Of a DNA stretch of 64,000 nt, positions 32,801 through 45,830 are shown one piece after another. The stretch spans positions 62,001 through 126,000 of the forward strand of contig JAQGBZ010000131.1 in NCBI GenBank assembly GCA_034687125.1. Direction: 5' to 3'. Made by a program: the position numbers and the translations under genes. The notes under the pieces are model-generated. The model saw only the letters and a program-made list of their open reading frames with translations. It did no database searches and was not told the DNA's origin. The stretch is from Neelides folsomi (Eukaryota > Arthropoda > Collembola > Neelipleona > Neelidae). Numbering within the stretch: position 1 is the stretch's first letter; the number at the start of each line of letters is the position of its first letter.

Positions 32801-35362
32801 GAATGAAATACATTGTAATCTTCACAGCCCCAATTTAACGATAGTTAGAATCAGATTACCCAAATTTAGGACCCTCTGATTACAAGGTAGTGTAGGTGAA
32901 TTATAGAGATTTACTCAGGGGTTCTCCGATTTGTTGCGGTGAGTTCCCTCTGAGTCACCAAACTCTTCATGCCATGATTAATCATCGGAGAGAAGTGAAT
33001 GGAGACACACGTTTCCCCCGATTCTCTCTATTCGTGCAATACTCGGGTATAAGAATGAGGATCGATTTTCCAACCCACTGGCAGTGTCTCTGACTAAGAG
33101 GAAACTCCGGACTCCTTCGTCCCGATCCGTAGTCAGAGGAGGAAAGTGATACGGATATTGGATACAAATTGTACATAGAAACCTTCGTTCCTTTTATTGG
33201 TTTAGTTAAAGATGACTCACCACGCTCAAGGCCCATGATGATGGGAGTGGCAAGGGCGATCAATGAAGAAAATGGTCCTTTTAGTCCACCATCCAACAAC
33301 CTCCTCTGGACAATTGGGGAAGGGAGGGTTAATTAGGAAATAGTGCCGGCTTCCTCTCCACACTGACCCTTCCCTAGCGCAATAATCAATTGATTTCCCT
33401 TTTGCTTTCTATTCACTTTCTCCCCAAATTCGTCCGTTATTCATCCTATTTCCACTCTTATCTCCACTTAAATCTCGCATTATTCTTATAGGGTCGAGAA
33501 TTGAGCGATAAGATGCCACTTGGGATAGGTGCCGTATTTACTTTTCATTTCTCCATATGACTCATAAAATTCCCTTATTACAAGGGGATTCTGAGCTCAC
33601 AACTCCCACAAATTCAATTTCTATTTACTCTCCATTTAAGCGAAGGCTTGAAATTAGCTGACTAAATGAAAATTTTATGAGTAAAATAAATTTTCAAAAT
33701 ACCCGACAAGGAACTCGAATCAAAGCTTTAAATACTTAAACAGTCAACTAACTTTTACAGAATCGTTGTCTGATACTTAAAGAACAATTCTCGGAAGTTT
33801 GAATGGGAAATTTAATATTGAGTCCTTCAATTTCAAGATTCTAAGCATCTAATGCTTTTCTAAATATTATAATACATAATTATGTATAGTACATACATAA
33901 ATTACATAAATTATAGATTACTAAATATAACTTGGATTAGTATCCCCTATGTAATATTTTACAGAATCGTAGGTTCCAACTATAAAATATTAATAGGTAT
34001 ATCTGTATTTCCCCATAACACTAACATGGGACCGCATGAGTTTATGTAATGTATAAGTGTAGTAAGTACAAATTTTATACTATAGAGAATCAATAGGGCA
34101 GTGCTCTCAGCTCAATTAAGTAATTCGTAAATTACTTCGAGTAGCGAAAAACAATGGGGGGAGTGGAAAATGACTGCATTAGCTTTAGAAGATTCAAACT
34201 ATACGCTATGAAAACTACTATAGGTTTGTTCTGATAAACTGAGGGGAACAGACGCATAATATCCCTGTAATAAAATTGTTAAACGAGGGGATAATGCAGA
34301 GCAGGATAAAATGAAATAGCGTCAAAACTTTCATATCCAAATAGCTGAGAATGAACTAAGTGACTGAGAGAGCGAGAGTGGAGCCATATCAAAAGAGATA
34401 GTGCCGAGTAATTTCCTCCTGTCTTGAGGATGCAAGCTGGAGAATCTGGAAATGACTCGAATTTATGCATTCACCATCCTCTCACTCTCATTCGAGAAAA
34501 GAAAGGAGATATCCATATTATATGAAACTATGTATGCATGTAATATACAACTCTCAAAGATTACTCTTCGAAAATGAGTCTTCTATTATCTGACAGTTAT
34601 ACGAAGTCTTGTATGCATGATACCCACAGTGAGATTTCTTATGCAGAAGGTCTTATATCTACAGCTTTCCGTAATGTGAAGAAAGATGAGATTGCCAAAT
34701 TTTGTTGTTATAATAGAGAGTGAGGGTAGTGGAATAGGAGTTAATGCTATTTGTTTTATCTGTATCTGTCTCTCGTGCCATCCATCCGCTACGGGAGTCA
34801 TTCCCAGCCACAGTCCTTCTCATCATCCCTTCTTACTTTTGTATTATCTTCCTCCCTAAATGCTCAGGGAAGGGAAAAAGAAGAGAATACCCATGAAATC
34901 ATTCTCCATCCCTGGCAGGAAATGCTTTGTGAAAGATTTCAAACCCGAAGAAATAAGATGAATGTCAATTAGAAAACCCGAGAGACTGAATAAATAGCAT
35001 AAAGATCTTTCTTCGGGCAACATTTATTTGGTACTACAGATACATATAAGTACAGCGAAAAACTGTGGGTCCATGCAATTTTTCTTCATTGCCCAATTAT
35101 GTAAATTATACATTATTTTTATTCTATTTAATCCTCCACAATGTTCCCCACCAGATACCTTAACTCATTTCTCTTAAGAATAACCTATTACCTATTAGTC
35201 ATTGGACAAGACTCATTTTAGCAAATCTTGAAATTTTCGACTATTTATTTGTAATAAAAGAGCAAAACTACTGCAAGAGAAAACGAAACTAACATTAACA
35301 GTTGTTGAATACAACTTAAATAAGTAAATATACATTATACCAATATGTAGTACGCGTAATTA

Positions 35363-35982
35363 TGCTTGATTCGCGCTGGGAACACGCGTGAGTTTGAACT
35401 AAGCCTCCGTATAGATATCTATATCTATATAGATATAAATAAATTGTAGATTAGATATTCAAGGTATCTACAAGCGTAGATATAGATATAGATTAGATCG
35501 AACCGTTTTGCTGTAGATAAGTTTGTAGATATCCATATGATATCTATAGATATCTATAGATAAATCTAAATATCTATAAGTATAAAAATTATTCTTCGTT
35601 GTCTTTATAAATTGGAAAATCTTTCCATTTTACAATAAATGTCGCCCAACTTACTTATTTACATATAAAAATATTGATAAACCTGTAATAAGTTAATAAA
35701 ATATATAGAAATCTAGAGTTATCTATAGATAACATAGATAAAGATTGGTCAATGCATATCTATAGATTATCTATATAGATATAGATTGGCCATTTATCTA
35801 TAAGCGTAGACATAGATTAGATACGGATTTTTTATCTATACGGAGCCTTAGTTTGAACTAACCGCTTAAATATGCATATGTGGGGCCCAGGTAACGCTTG
35901 TGCACGTTACCATATAAGCCCCGCTTGAGCATATTCAATAATTCGATTAAAACTCACGCCTGGTCCCAGTGCGAATCAAGTA
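35363..35982. mobile_element. TIR element with CTTGATTCGCGCTGGGAAC ends
   Basis: Terminal inverted repeats of about 35 bp match: left TGCTTGATTCGCGCTGGGAA, right the complement of TACTTGATTCGCACTGGGAC. Both continue into GCGTGAGTTT and are flanked by TA. The interior is interrupted by the GATA-rich element at 35403-35847. Next to the right arm, a GC-richer palindromic segment (TGGGGCCCAGGTAACGCTTG.. / ..GTTACCATATAAGCCCCGC) also pairs. There is no coding capacity. Confidence 0.75.
35403..35847. mobile_element. GATA-rich inverted-repeat element nested in another element, with 11-bp flanking repeats
   Basis: The ends AGCCTCCGTATAGATA and TCTATACGGAGCCT are inverted. The flanks on both sides contain AGTTTGAACTA, an 11-base direct repeat that looks like a target duplication. 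The interior is dominated by TATAGATATCTA-type words. A 9-11-bp duplication would suit a Mutator-like (MULE) element rather than Tc1/mariner. The class is an inference. Confidence 0.65.
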
Positions 35983-37678
35983 TAGTAAGTTTTCCCTCAC
36001 TAGAATTTAAATCTTTTACAGACTTTTTAAAACAAATTAACAACTTTCCACGAATTCTTAGCTAAAAAGTATTAACACAATAAATCAATTTACTAAGATC
36101 CTATTTAAACCTTTGTCGAGTGAATATGCTATAAACCTGGAGGTATTACATATTTATTAATCAAAAACCAATTTGTTAAGAGTTATTTGTGTAATCTTAT
36201 CAGAGTATTGTAGATCTGTATGATGCCTTGTTGATCGTTTTCTAAGACTGATAGATGAACAAAGGAAGAAAACTAAGGGAAAATAATGTAATTGGCATGA
36301 AGGGGGAGCTTTTACTTTCATTTTCCTACAGATATAAGTATTGAACGAATTTGTCGGATTTAATCAAGAATCGGTCCGGTCACTCAATACTTTTCCCTCT
36401 CGATTCATCTACAAGAAAGCCCATCAGTTTAGAAATAGCTCACTCCGTCAGATATAATTGTATTTATACAATGCATTTTCTTCTACTCCTGTCATCCTCC
36501 TCATAATGCATTTACAAATAGTATTGGGTATGTACTATATATGCTACCGGATATAATATACAAATCCCGTTTTCAGGATGCATAGATCTTTTACACTAGG
36601 GATGAATTGAACATCTCCCCTTTTCCTCGTACTTCCTTTATTCCAACTCACTGATCTTCTAAAGCCTATTCAGCAAAATAATAAAATTTCTGCACTGTTC
36701 TCTCCTTCACACAGACTCGGCATTCCGATCCTCCGCAACTTCCACTTAAAAACTTTATATTGAAATTCCGATCTGTACCACAGGGATGAGGCTTCTATTA
36801 AATTTATGACTCGCATTAAAATATATGTTTCTCTATTCCATTTGGTTCTATTTTTTTATTTACGAGATCCTCTCGTCCTTATACTTTATGTCGTCTCCCT
36901 ACATTATTCATAGCTGTCGTCGAAGTTGTAATTTAAAACTTCGACTCATTCAAAACGAAGCCTTCCAACTCTACACCTTACATTTATGTATATAGTTCTC
37001 AGCACCAATATTCTCATCTCATAAATCAATTAGAATTAAATAATAAAAACATTATGACTTTCAATTCAATGAATGATTAAATAGATCGTTGAACTCGTCA
37101 CCAAATAAAAGTAAAGATGTCTATGCCTATGTACAGGTATTAGAGTTTTACTATTATGATATTTCTTAATGTCCAATTGTTTTAATAGTACTCACCTTTA
37201 TGTCCAAAAAATGATTTAAGAGAGAAAAACTTCACAACGTAAAAATGAAATTGAGTAATATAGTGAGTACATAATTTTTAAGTTAAACACTTGGCATGTA
37301 TAGTACATACCTACTAGTATTATTTATAGTTCATATATTGGCTTAGGTATGTTAAGTATTATTATTAGGTATTTATTAGGAACGAATTCTTATGATTAGT
37401 TAATAGGAAACTATCAGTATTTAAATGGTGTTGTAGAATACCTAATAATTCAAACAATTGCTAATTGCCAGATTCAAATCCCATTTTTCTGTCATAAAAT
37501 AGAGGGATTTTTGATTAAATGTGGTTTTCACAATTAGAAAAATTAGATAACACGTTAATAATAAATTATTCAAAATATAATGGATTTCAGTGAAAGCGTT
37601 CTTGAATAAAGTTAAGTGTTTAAAAAATAAATGAACATTTAGACATTTCTTTTTATGCATAAAAATATAAGTAATATA

Positions 37679-38203
37679 CTAGATGTCCCATGAAAAGTGT
37701 CCCATGATTTTACCATGATAGTTCAAAAAACAATTCCCGGTTCTCATTTCGTTTCCAATAAATCTTTCGCTTCATTAAAATGATTTTCTAACATTTTTGA
37801 TCGAAATGGCCAATTTTAATAAAATATACTCAATTATTTCACATAAGGCCCAAGTTAAATCAGATTATGGCCATAGAAAATGCGCCCAAGTTTAACTGAA
37901 AAAATAATTGGCCTAACATATTGCCTAATCTTAATTCTCATTTTGAATCATTTTGAGATGAAGTTTTCTCAAAATAACACACAAGTATGGATAATTATAA
38001 AGAAAAAGTTGTATATTTAACCATTGACCGGGAGCGTCTTTTGATCGACTCGTTTAACCTATGTTTAAGGGTGCGTTTGTATTATATGGGAAGATATTTT
38101 AAAAAATACAAATTCTACTCAATTTGCCACACATCAAGCTTCAATTTGTCATATTACATACATATACAATTTTTCTATGGGACATTTTTCGTTGGACACC
38201 TAG
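37679..38203. mobile_element. 525-bp element with CTAGATGTCCCATGAAAAGTG ends
   Basis: The left end CTAGATGTCCCATGAAAAGT and the complement of the right end (CTAGGTGTCCAACGAAAAAT) match at most positions and are followed on both sides by GTCCCAT. TA flanks each end. The interior has a 95-codon frame (37987-38274) that runs past the element border and shows no transposase motif. It is a degenerate non-autonomous Tc1/mariner-type element. Confidence 0.8.
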
Positions 38204-40475
38204 TATATTCTGAAAATGGTATTGTGGTCGTAAAATTTACCTTACTGCAAATTAAATTATGTAACTTCAACTAATGTCTAATGTACATATAACGTATGAT
38301 AATATGATATAGTAATATTGCTTAGTTCTATACAGACATTTTAAATTTTAACAAGTATATGGTAAATACAATATGCAAGGTTGGATGTTTAAGTTTAGCC
38401 TATGAATTAATAGGCATTTAACAAATTTACCGTGTATTGTATTAAGTAACAAGGAAAAAGTGTTTTGGGGATATTTAAACTGATATTATTTCCTCATTAT
38501 GGACATAACCTAAATGAAATTAATGATGTCTCATATAAGGAAAAATGAGAAAACTCCGCACAGAGGGGAAGATATTGGGTTTCCTTTTAAGACTGTACTC
38601 ATCATATTGTAATAACAATCATCTTATTCTTGCAATAATAATAATAAAGATTAGAGAAATAGACTCGGTCCGACATTAGTGTCGGTTCAAAAGGTCATTT
38701 CGGGTCTCGTCCTTGGCATGAAGCACTTCAACTCCAATTGACATTGGAATTCCTTCCACTTCATTTGTCGAAATTGAATTTGGAATCCCTTCACGAATGA
38801 CCGACCACCTGGGCCTTCCTCATCTCAACCCCTTCCAAGACGAGCAGACAAATGGCTTATGGACCCATTACATCCCCATAGCTCCTTCCTCTTACTTATC
38901 CATTTCTCTAATGTTTAATGCAAATGCAAATCTGATTCCTAACCAACATTCTAATGGATGATCACGAACTCCGTATTCTATCGAATACTCACACTAACTA
39001 AATAATACTAATAAATAATACGTATCAATGATAAGGTATCATTATTTACATATTTTACAATATAGTACAAGTATAATATATATTATGTACTTTAATATAA
39101 ATACTCGTACCCATACAAATCTACCAACAATGTACTAATGCCTTTTCATTCTCAAATACTATACAATTGTATTACCCATATTACAATATTATACCTATAC
39201 CATATGTATGTATATGATATTTATTTATTAACTTCTATTGTATAATACAGTATTTATACAATTTCTTTATAGCTCAAAAACTATCCTTGCGATCTCTCCG
39301 AGTAAAGTGCAAATGAGATGAGAACTACAAAAGTCCATTCAAATCAATGTGCCTTTTCTATCTTCAAGAGAGGCTCTTCAGTTAAAGTGATCTAACAGGG
39401 AGGGAAAGGAAGGGTGAGTAATTAGCTAGAAGCAGATCTTTTATAGCTTCCTTCTAACGACCTCGTCTTGTGTTGATTATGCTAATAGCGGCAAAGAGGT
39501 GAGACACACCTACTCACCTGCCTAAAAAAATAACGTTGCAACTATGCACCTGAGCCCACACACTTTATCCTCATTCTCAACAACTAAGCTAGAACAAGAC
39601 ACCCACCTTCAATTATTATGACATTTCCTTCACTCACTCGCTCGCTCATATAAAGAATTTAATAATGATGTTTTAATTTACTTATCATATCATGACTCTC
39701 TTTCTACTAGTAACTTAAAACCAAAATCTTATATCATTTGACAAATACTTAGGTTATTAGGAATTACCTTTTTCTTTCGGGGGAGACGAAAAATTAATCA
39801 GAGGTTTAGTGCCTTCTGAATACCTTACTAATGCAATTGAAAAAGATTTGTATCCCTTTAATAAATTTTAAATATAAGATATTTCTTGAAACAAGTTTTG
39901 CTTCGAGGCATAAAGTATAATTTCTTCTGGGATAATTCAACCTTGCATTAAGCTCAAAAACTTGATCAGAAACGATTCGAAATTTTCATTAAGTAATGAA
40001 AATGAAAGCAGGGCGTCGATGTTAAGGCGTGGTCAACATATCTCTTTTGGGTAAAAGTGCATTTTGAAAGAACAGATTTTTCACTAACATAAGTAGGTAT
40101 GTATATCAATGAAAAGAGGTAGGTATAAACTGTAATATTATAATATTAGAATTAGAAGACAATTACATAGGATGTGAATAAGTACCTAGATACTTTACAA
40201 TAGCAATTTAGCTAAACCAATTTAACTTATCTTACATATATTGATATAAATATAAAATAACATAATACGTACGTTTATATGTATGTACTGATATATGTAT
40301 TATGTCTTGGTATTTTGTCCTTGAATAATATTGAACTTGTTTGACATAGTAAAACCACAAGAGCAATTTTACTCTATCAAATTATAATACCATCAGGAAT
40401 GAATGACTTTTAATTTATAGTGTTCAAATTTTAAATGTAATTTATCTGTTTTAACCAAAAAAGATTTATATATAC

Positions 40476-40506
<31 letters not shown>

Positions 40507-41337
40507 TATATCAATTTTTTATTTTCAAATCATCATTTTGATCTTCAAATTTATAAATATATAGTGGCTCAATGAAGACGAATAAAACTAGATGATTTAA
40601 TCATAAATTATTAAGCTATGAATCCTTGCTAATGACATTGAATAATTTTAATGGTGAGAATAAAGCCTAAGGAACTTGTAAGCGTCCTTGTCCTCTGTCA
40701 TTTGGGATTCTCACCATATCTAATTCCCATTAGTGGAAGTCTTTGCATCTTTAGAACAATCCATGAACGTGGCTCATCTGCAATTCAAATCAGAGGAGTT
40801 AACCGGCTCCTGTCTGTATTAAATATTTTCTCTCTTACCATATCTTCTATGCCTGTACCTAGACGGTTTAAGTATCCATAATATACATATTAAATACATA
40901 TACCATGTATGATATGTAACAAGTATTACAACTACATACTAATATTACTTCTACTTCATAATTAAATACGATTCCATTGCAATCATGCCTCAATTCAAAG
41001 TTGCACAAAAATACTCTTTGTTAGTCATTTCTCATAACCCTACTTCTACATATTATTTATAATATACAGACCTACATATATTATTGGTACAGACAAGTCG
41101 GGATCCTCCAAAAATAAAAAACATGAAAACTTTTCTTAATTATGAGGTGTATCATCTCGTCTCATTTAAGATTTTTGGAATCCAAGTAAATGTTGAAAGA
41201 GGCATGATATCTAGATGTAGATATTCAACATCTAAAGAATCTTTTAGATGTTGATTATTATTTATGAGGAAAATGAGGAATTTTTCTAACTACTAAATAA
41301 GTTCATATACAGGTACCTACTTACATATTATGTAATA

Positions 41338-41596
41338 CAGATTATACCAACTTCTCTTAAATATTGGAGTAATGAAAATGAGTTAGTAACTTAGGAAATT
41401 TCTCAAATAAACAAAAAATGAAGTTTCGAAAAATGAAAAATGAAATTCGAATCTTTTCAACACTAAAGAATATTGCAGTAATACCGAGAATTGGGTTTTT
41501 ATTTAAAGAATTAAAAGTTTTTGTTTATTTGAGAAATTTCAAAGTTACTAACTCATTTTCATTACTCCTATATTTAAGAGAAGTTGGTATAATCTG
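41338..41596. mobile_element. 259-bp MITE with ATACCAACTTCTCTTAA ends, copy 2
   Basis: The ends CAGATTATACCAACTTCTCT and AGAGAAGTTGGTATAATCTG are inverted and TA-flanked. It shares arms with the 29705-29893 copy (GGAGTAATGAAAATGAG, AGAAATTTC) but has a longer centre and an inner AGTTACTAACTC repeat. The open frame at 41418-41618 is an accident of the element. Confidence 0.9.
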
Positions 41597-43563
41597 TAGA
41601 AGGAAAAGTAAAAGATAAAAGAGAGTTCTAATTGACATTTTTTCTCTGCCAAAATATGGATCCGTTCACATTCACATTAAGGAGTTTACTAGAAGGCAGT
41701 CGCCAACATACCTAAGAATATGTTGTGACTTCTAAAACATTTGGCTCCTTGGACTTTTGAATTAATCTAGCAAGAGAATAAGCATGAGTAATTTAAGCCT
41801 TATAAGAGCATTATACCATGTCCAATGAGGTTAGTAAAAAAGCAAGCCTTTTATAATAATAAATGATCCGCCTAACGGCTGTCACTGAAGGCGCCAGCCC
41901 TTTCGTCCTACACTCATCAGGTTTCTTCTAAATCAATCATTGTGAATTATTAAGTTTCCCTAAATGAAAGCTACAATTTTTCATGCAGATGATTTTAGAA
42001 TAATAGTAAGATTTGTTGGACATGTTTTGCAGGAATACATTTTAGAAACTATTATAAGAAAGAAGAATATTTAAGAATACCTAAGCATGTAAGATACTCT
42101 AACTAAGTAAATGTAATTATTGGCTCCACATGTCTACATGTAGCTAATAAGAATTTTAGGTAATAAATTCAAAATAACATTTTACATTCATAACATTTTA
42201 TCAAATTCACTTTTGTGTACTACATCGACTACATGTCTTTGCCATTGACCTATAGTATAAATGTAGGTATACCATATAATAATATAACACAAGTATACCT
42301 TATCTATAATTATATATATATAATATATAGATACCTAGATTCTTATATCTGTAGATGTACCATAGACTCATAGATATATGTAATCTGTAGGGTTATACGT
42401 ATGGTAGGTATTATGTTATGTTACAATTTATTATTATATTTATTTATATTGTTATTATGTTGTACACACATATTCTAACAGTAAATTATCATCATAGTCA
42501 ATGTTGTCAGTTGAATTTAAGAGTAGTGGATTATTGTGCATTGAGAGACAGATATGTACTTGTGGTTAGTTTATTGGTTTAGATGATTTTTCATCCATTT
42601 ATTATATTTTACTGCCATTCGCTAGTGACATTGTAAGTAACATTTAACAGTTATCATTTAATTTAACCAAATGCTCAATTCGATGATATAAAGAAGGCAC
42701 CATTATTATTGGTGGGAAAATGAAAATGATTCAACAAACAAGCGTGTGAGAGAAGCGACTCGACCTGTCTATTATTAAGATCGTTGACAAAAAGTGAGTT
42801 TAGGTATACAATAAAGTGAAACTACTTGATGTAACAACGGCGTACGATGAAAACTCCTGAGTATAATTTAAGAATAATTGTTAATACCAAAGTATTAGGT
42901 TTGTGATAAAATGAACTTGGGACTTTGGTCTCTCTTATTTTATTACATACGTGAAATACATAGGAACCATAGCATACCACTACCCATATATGTACTCGTA
43001 ATATAAAATATATGTATATTGTAGTTACCTACTTATGTGTACTATAATGTAATGTATTAAAAGACGTACGGTCGTGCACTTTTAAGTAAGAGAGCTTCTT
43101 GGGTTCTGGAGGGGTCTTTTTTTACAATTTAAGTTTAGTGTGTTGAGAAAGGATGAACGTGTTCAAGAAAGGAAGTAGTTTTCTCTTAGAATAGAAACAG
43201 AAGCCCTTCTCACATGGATATGCTGATGCTAATGTCTGTGGGAAATGAACCAGGCCGAGTAGAGCTGAAAAATGGTTAGGCTATCAGGGAAAACAAAAGT
43301 CAATTAGTTCCACCAGGTAGGAATATGAACCCCTCCCGATCCTTGTGGTATAACCTCTCGTCTTGAACCCGTATTTCAAGTTCACGAATCTCCCTTTGGC
43401 CATTCATCCTTTTATTTCGTTGGGTGATTTTATTTCTAGAATAAAAGTTAAAACGGTCTACCAATTTATATGTGAATTTATTCTCTGGATATTAATTAAA
43501 TTACGTATTAAATATTATAATATTTTCATATTGGTTTGTGGTCAATTGGTATACCTTTACATA

Positions 43564-43960
43564 CCGTATTAACCCAAGAATTGTCCCGGGGCTTAATTAA
43601 AATTATTGCCTCTGACCCCCGGATATAAATTGAGTACCGGATATAATTAAAATAATTTAGGATTGGACTATTTCAAAATTATGTTTTTATTAAAAATTAT
43701 AAAATTTTAAGCGTCAGAACAAGATTCTTCTGATGAAGAGTCGCTGATATTGTCATAAATAACAGCTTCGTTTGCTTCAAGTTGGAAAAAAAGGGTTAAA
43801 TGAAAAAGAATGCTATTTATATATTTAATTTATCGCGTATTTCAAAAAGTGGCCCGGATATATTTAGGGACCCGGATATAATTAAAAATCTCAGGTTTCA
43901 CCCCCGGACATAAATCGGGGCCGGACATAATTTGGGTACCGGACAATTGGGTTATTACGG
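43564..43960 (-). mobile_element. Tigger/pogo-like MITE, copy 1, with transposase 3' end
   Basis: The inverted ends are CCGTATTAACCCAAGAATTG and, at the right, CAATTGGGTTATTACGG, each next to TA. Sub-terminal repeats of CCGGATATAA / CCGGACATAA occur on both sides. Minus-strand positions 43786-43707 keep a frame reading LEANEAVIYDNISDSSSEES then CSDA and stop, an acidic Ser-rich C-terminus typical of pogo/Tigger transposases. A related, truncated copy lies at 60797-61132. The family assignment is an inference. Confidence 0.75.
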
Positions 43961-45539
43961 TACTATATTTTATACTCGAATACCTAATAACTAATAATGA
44001 TTTGTCAGTTCTTATACGTAGTTAATTTATAATGCTGAAAAATGGATGCAACAACTTACCCAATGTTTGTCTTTAATAAATAATAAAAATATATACGTAT
44101 TATATAAATTATTATAAGTATCATATCTAACTAATTGTACAATAACGTATACTTGTAGAAGTATGCAAGTCTAGCATATTTGAGGGATATGTCTCAAATG
44201 TCTCCTTATATAACATATGTACTATACCATACCATAAAGCTATTTTACTAAATGTTTTATATTTAGAGAATAAGTAAATACCTGTTGGTTCATACCTTTT
44301 TGGATTAGATATGGACACGTATGGATTAAACACAATCCTATTTTTAAATTATTTATAAAAATAATTTCAACACAACTACTAGAAATTATATCAGAGAATT
44401 CGACTTATGACCTCGTATACAAAATGAAATTTGTCAATTTAATGCTTCATACATAATATACATAGTTTCATATAGAAATATTATAAAAGGACCCACTATT
44501 AACTAAAGACTTTAAAATATCGGCTAAAAGTATCTCACCTGATAAAGATGAATTGAGGAATCCTCAATCCCGAACATTTTAACTTTTTTGACAAATTGAA
44601 ATTTCAATTTGATTCCATTCGTTCTTTGTTTAATAAAACTTGTAGAGTACCATATATTGCATATTATTTAAAAAACGATTTTCAAAATTGTGTTCTGATT
44701 TACGACAATGACGAAAATTTTATTTTCGACGAGTTGAAATGTTTATATGTATCGTCATTTAAAATCGATCTTTTAATAAGGTTGAATGTTCGATAATTCA
44801 ATTACTTACCATACTTGTTATTACATACTTCATTATTGAAAATGAGTGTAGAGTAGGTAAGAGAGTGCTCAATGGAAATTCGTTTCTTCAATGGAACAAT
44901 TTGTTTCTTTTTATTTAAAAATAAGGATGACTAAAGGTTGCGGAAAACGGTCATGCCTTCTGTACTTAAACTTGTTTTTCTTTGTCTCAAATAGAACTTT
45001 AAATTGAACGGTTTAAAATTGCACTTAACTGATTTTGATTAAAATGATTATCGAGATTATCTTAAGAACACAGAAGCGTGGCAAGAGCACACACTTGGAA
45101 GATGCCTATGGATAGGCAAGCCGAAGGAGAATGGAAGAGATTTGATGAGAGAGCAAAGGATGAGACATAGATGAGTCATCCATCCCCTTGCCCTTCCTCT
45201 ACCTTATTTCTTTCCCCCTCTCGCTAACTATACTTACTCACTTAATATCCCGCGTATGTACATCATAGTAGTCTTCTTACGTATTCTCCCTATTCATTCA
45301 ATTTTATCCTTATTCTTCAGAATCTCTCTAAATCCAATCTTACTCAATTCTTAAAATCCCTCTCTAGACTCTTAAATATTGCATGCTGCTTATATGTAAT
45401 CTTAACTTTCTTGACTTCTCTTGTGTTTTCGTTAATAATAATAATATTACACTTACAAATGTGTTATAATACTAAATGTGTTATATATATTTTGGATAAA
45501 TAATATTATACTCTATATTCTATCTATATGGGTACCATT

Positions 45540-45680
45540 TAAACTGCAATAAAACAATTCCCTTTTGCAATAATTTTTTAACTATTTTTGTAATATCCTT
45601 GTTTTGCGATAAATTTTATCCTCTGTTTTGCAATAATTTTTTCAATTTGTGCAATAATATATCTTTCTTATATTACAACA
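45540..45680. repeat. Degenerate TTTTGCAATAATTTT repeats
   Basis: The word TTTTGCAATAATTTTTT or a close variant (TTTTGCGATAAATTTTA, TGTGCAATAATA) appears about four times at irregular spacing of 30-45 bases. It is probably decayed tandem or transposon sub-terminal repeats. Confidence 0.5.
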
Positions 45681-45732
45681 ATGTTATTCAAATAATGAAG
45701 TTTATTTGGTTAAAAAGTTTAGTTTTCAAATA

Positions 45733-45830
45733 CAGTAGACTCTGGGTGTAATGAAATTGACGGGAACGGCCGTTTTCGTTCATTAAAACCAATTGTCCGA
45801 TTTATAAATCATTAAAATCAAATTTTGTTT
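45733..45830 (+). mobile_element. Possible single end of a Tigger/pogo element
   Basis: TA-CAGTAGACTCTGGGTGTAA is followed by GGAACGGCCGTTTTCGTTCA and repeated TCATTAAAA / TTTATAAATCATTAAAATC words. This resembles pogo-superfamily ends (CAGT-A/G-GACTC with CGTTATA-like inner repeats). I did not find the partner end, so this may be a solo terminus. Confidence 0.4.

Noticed and set aside
37987-38274. 95-codon frame inside the CTAGATGTCCC element as a transposase
   Set aside because: It runs past the element's right end and shows no DDE or helix-turn-helix motif.
38680-38720. Possible tRNA T-arm (GGTTCAAAAGG)
   Set aside because: No acceptor, D or anticodon arms can be assembled around it.
40478-40507. 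(AT)n-(AG)n run as a regulatory site
   Set aside because: A plain compound microsatellite. No gene is nearby.
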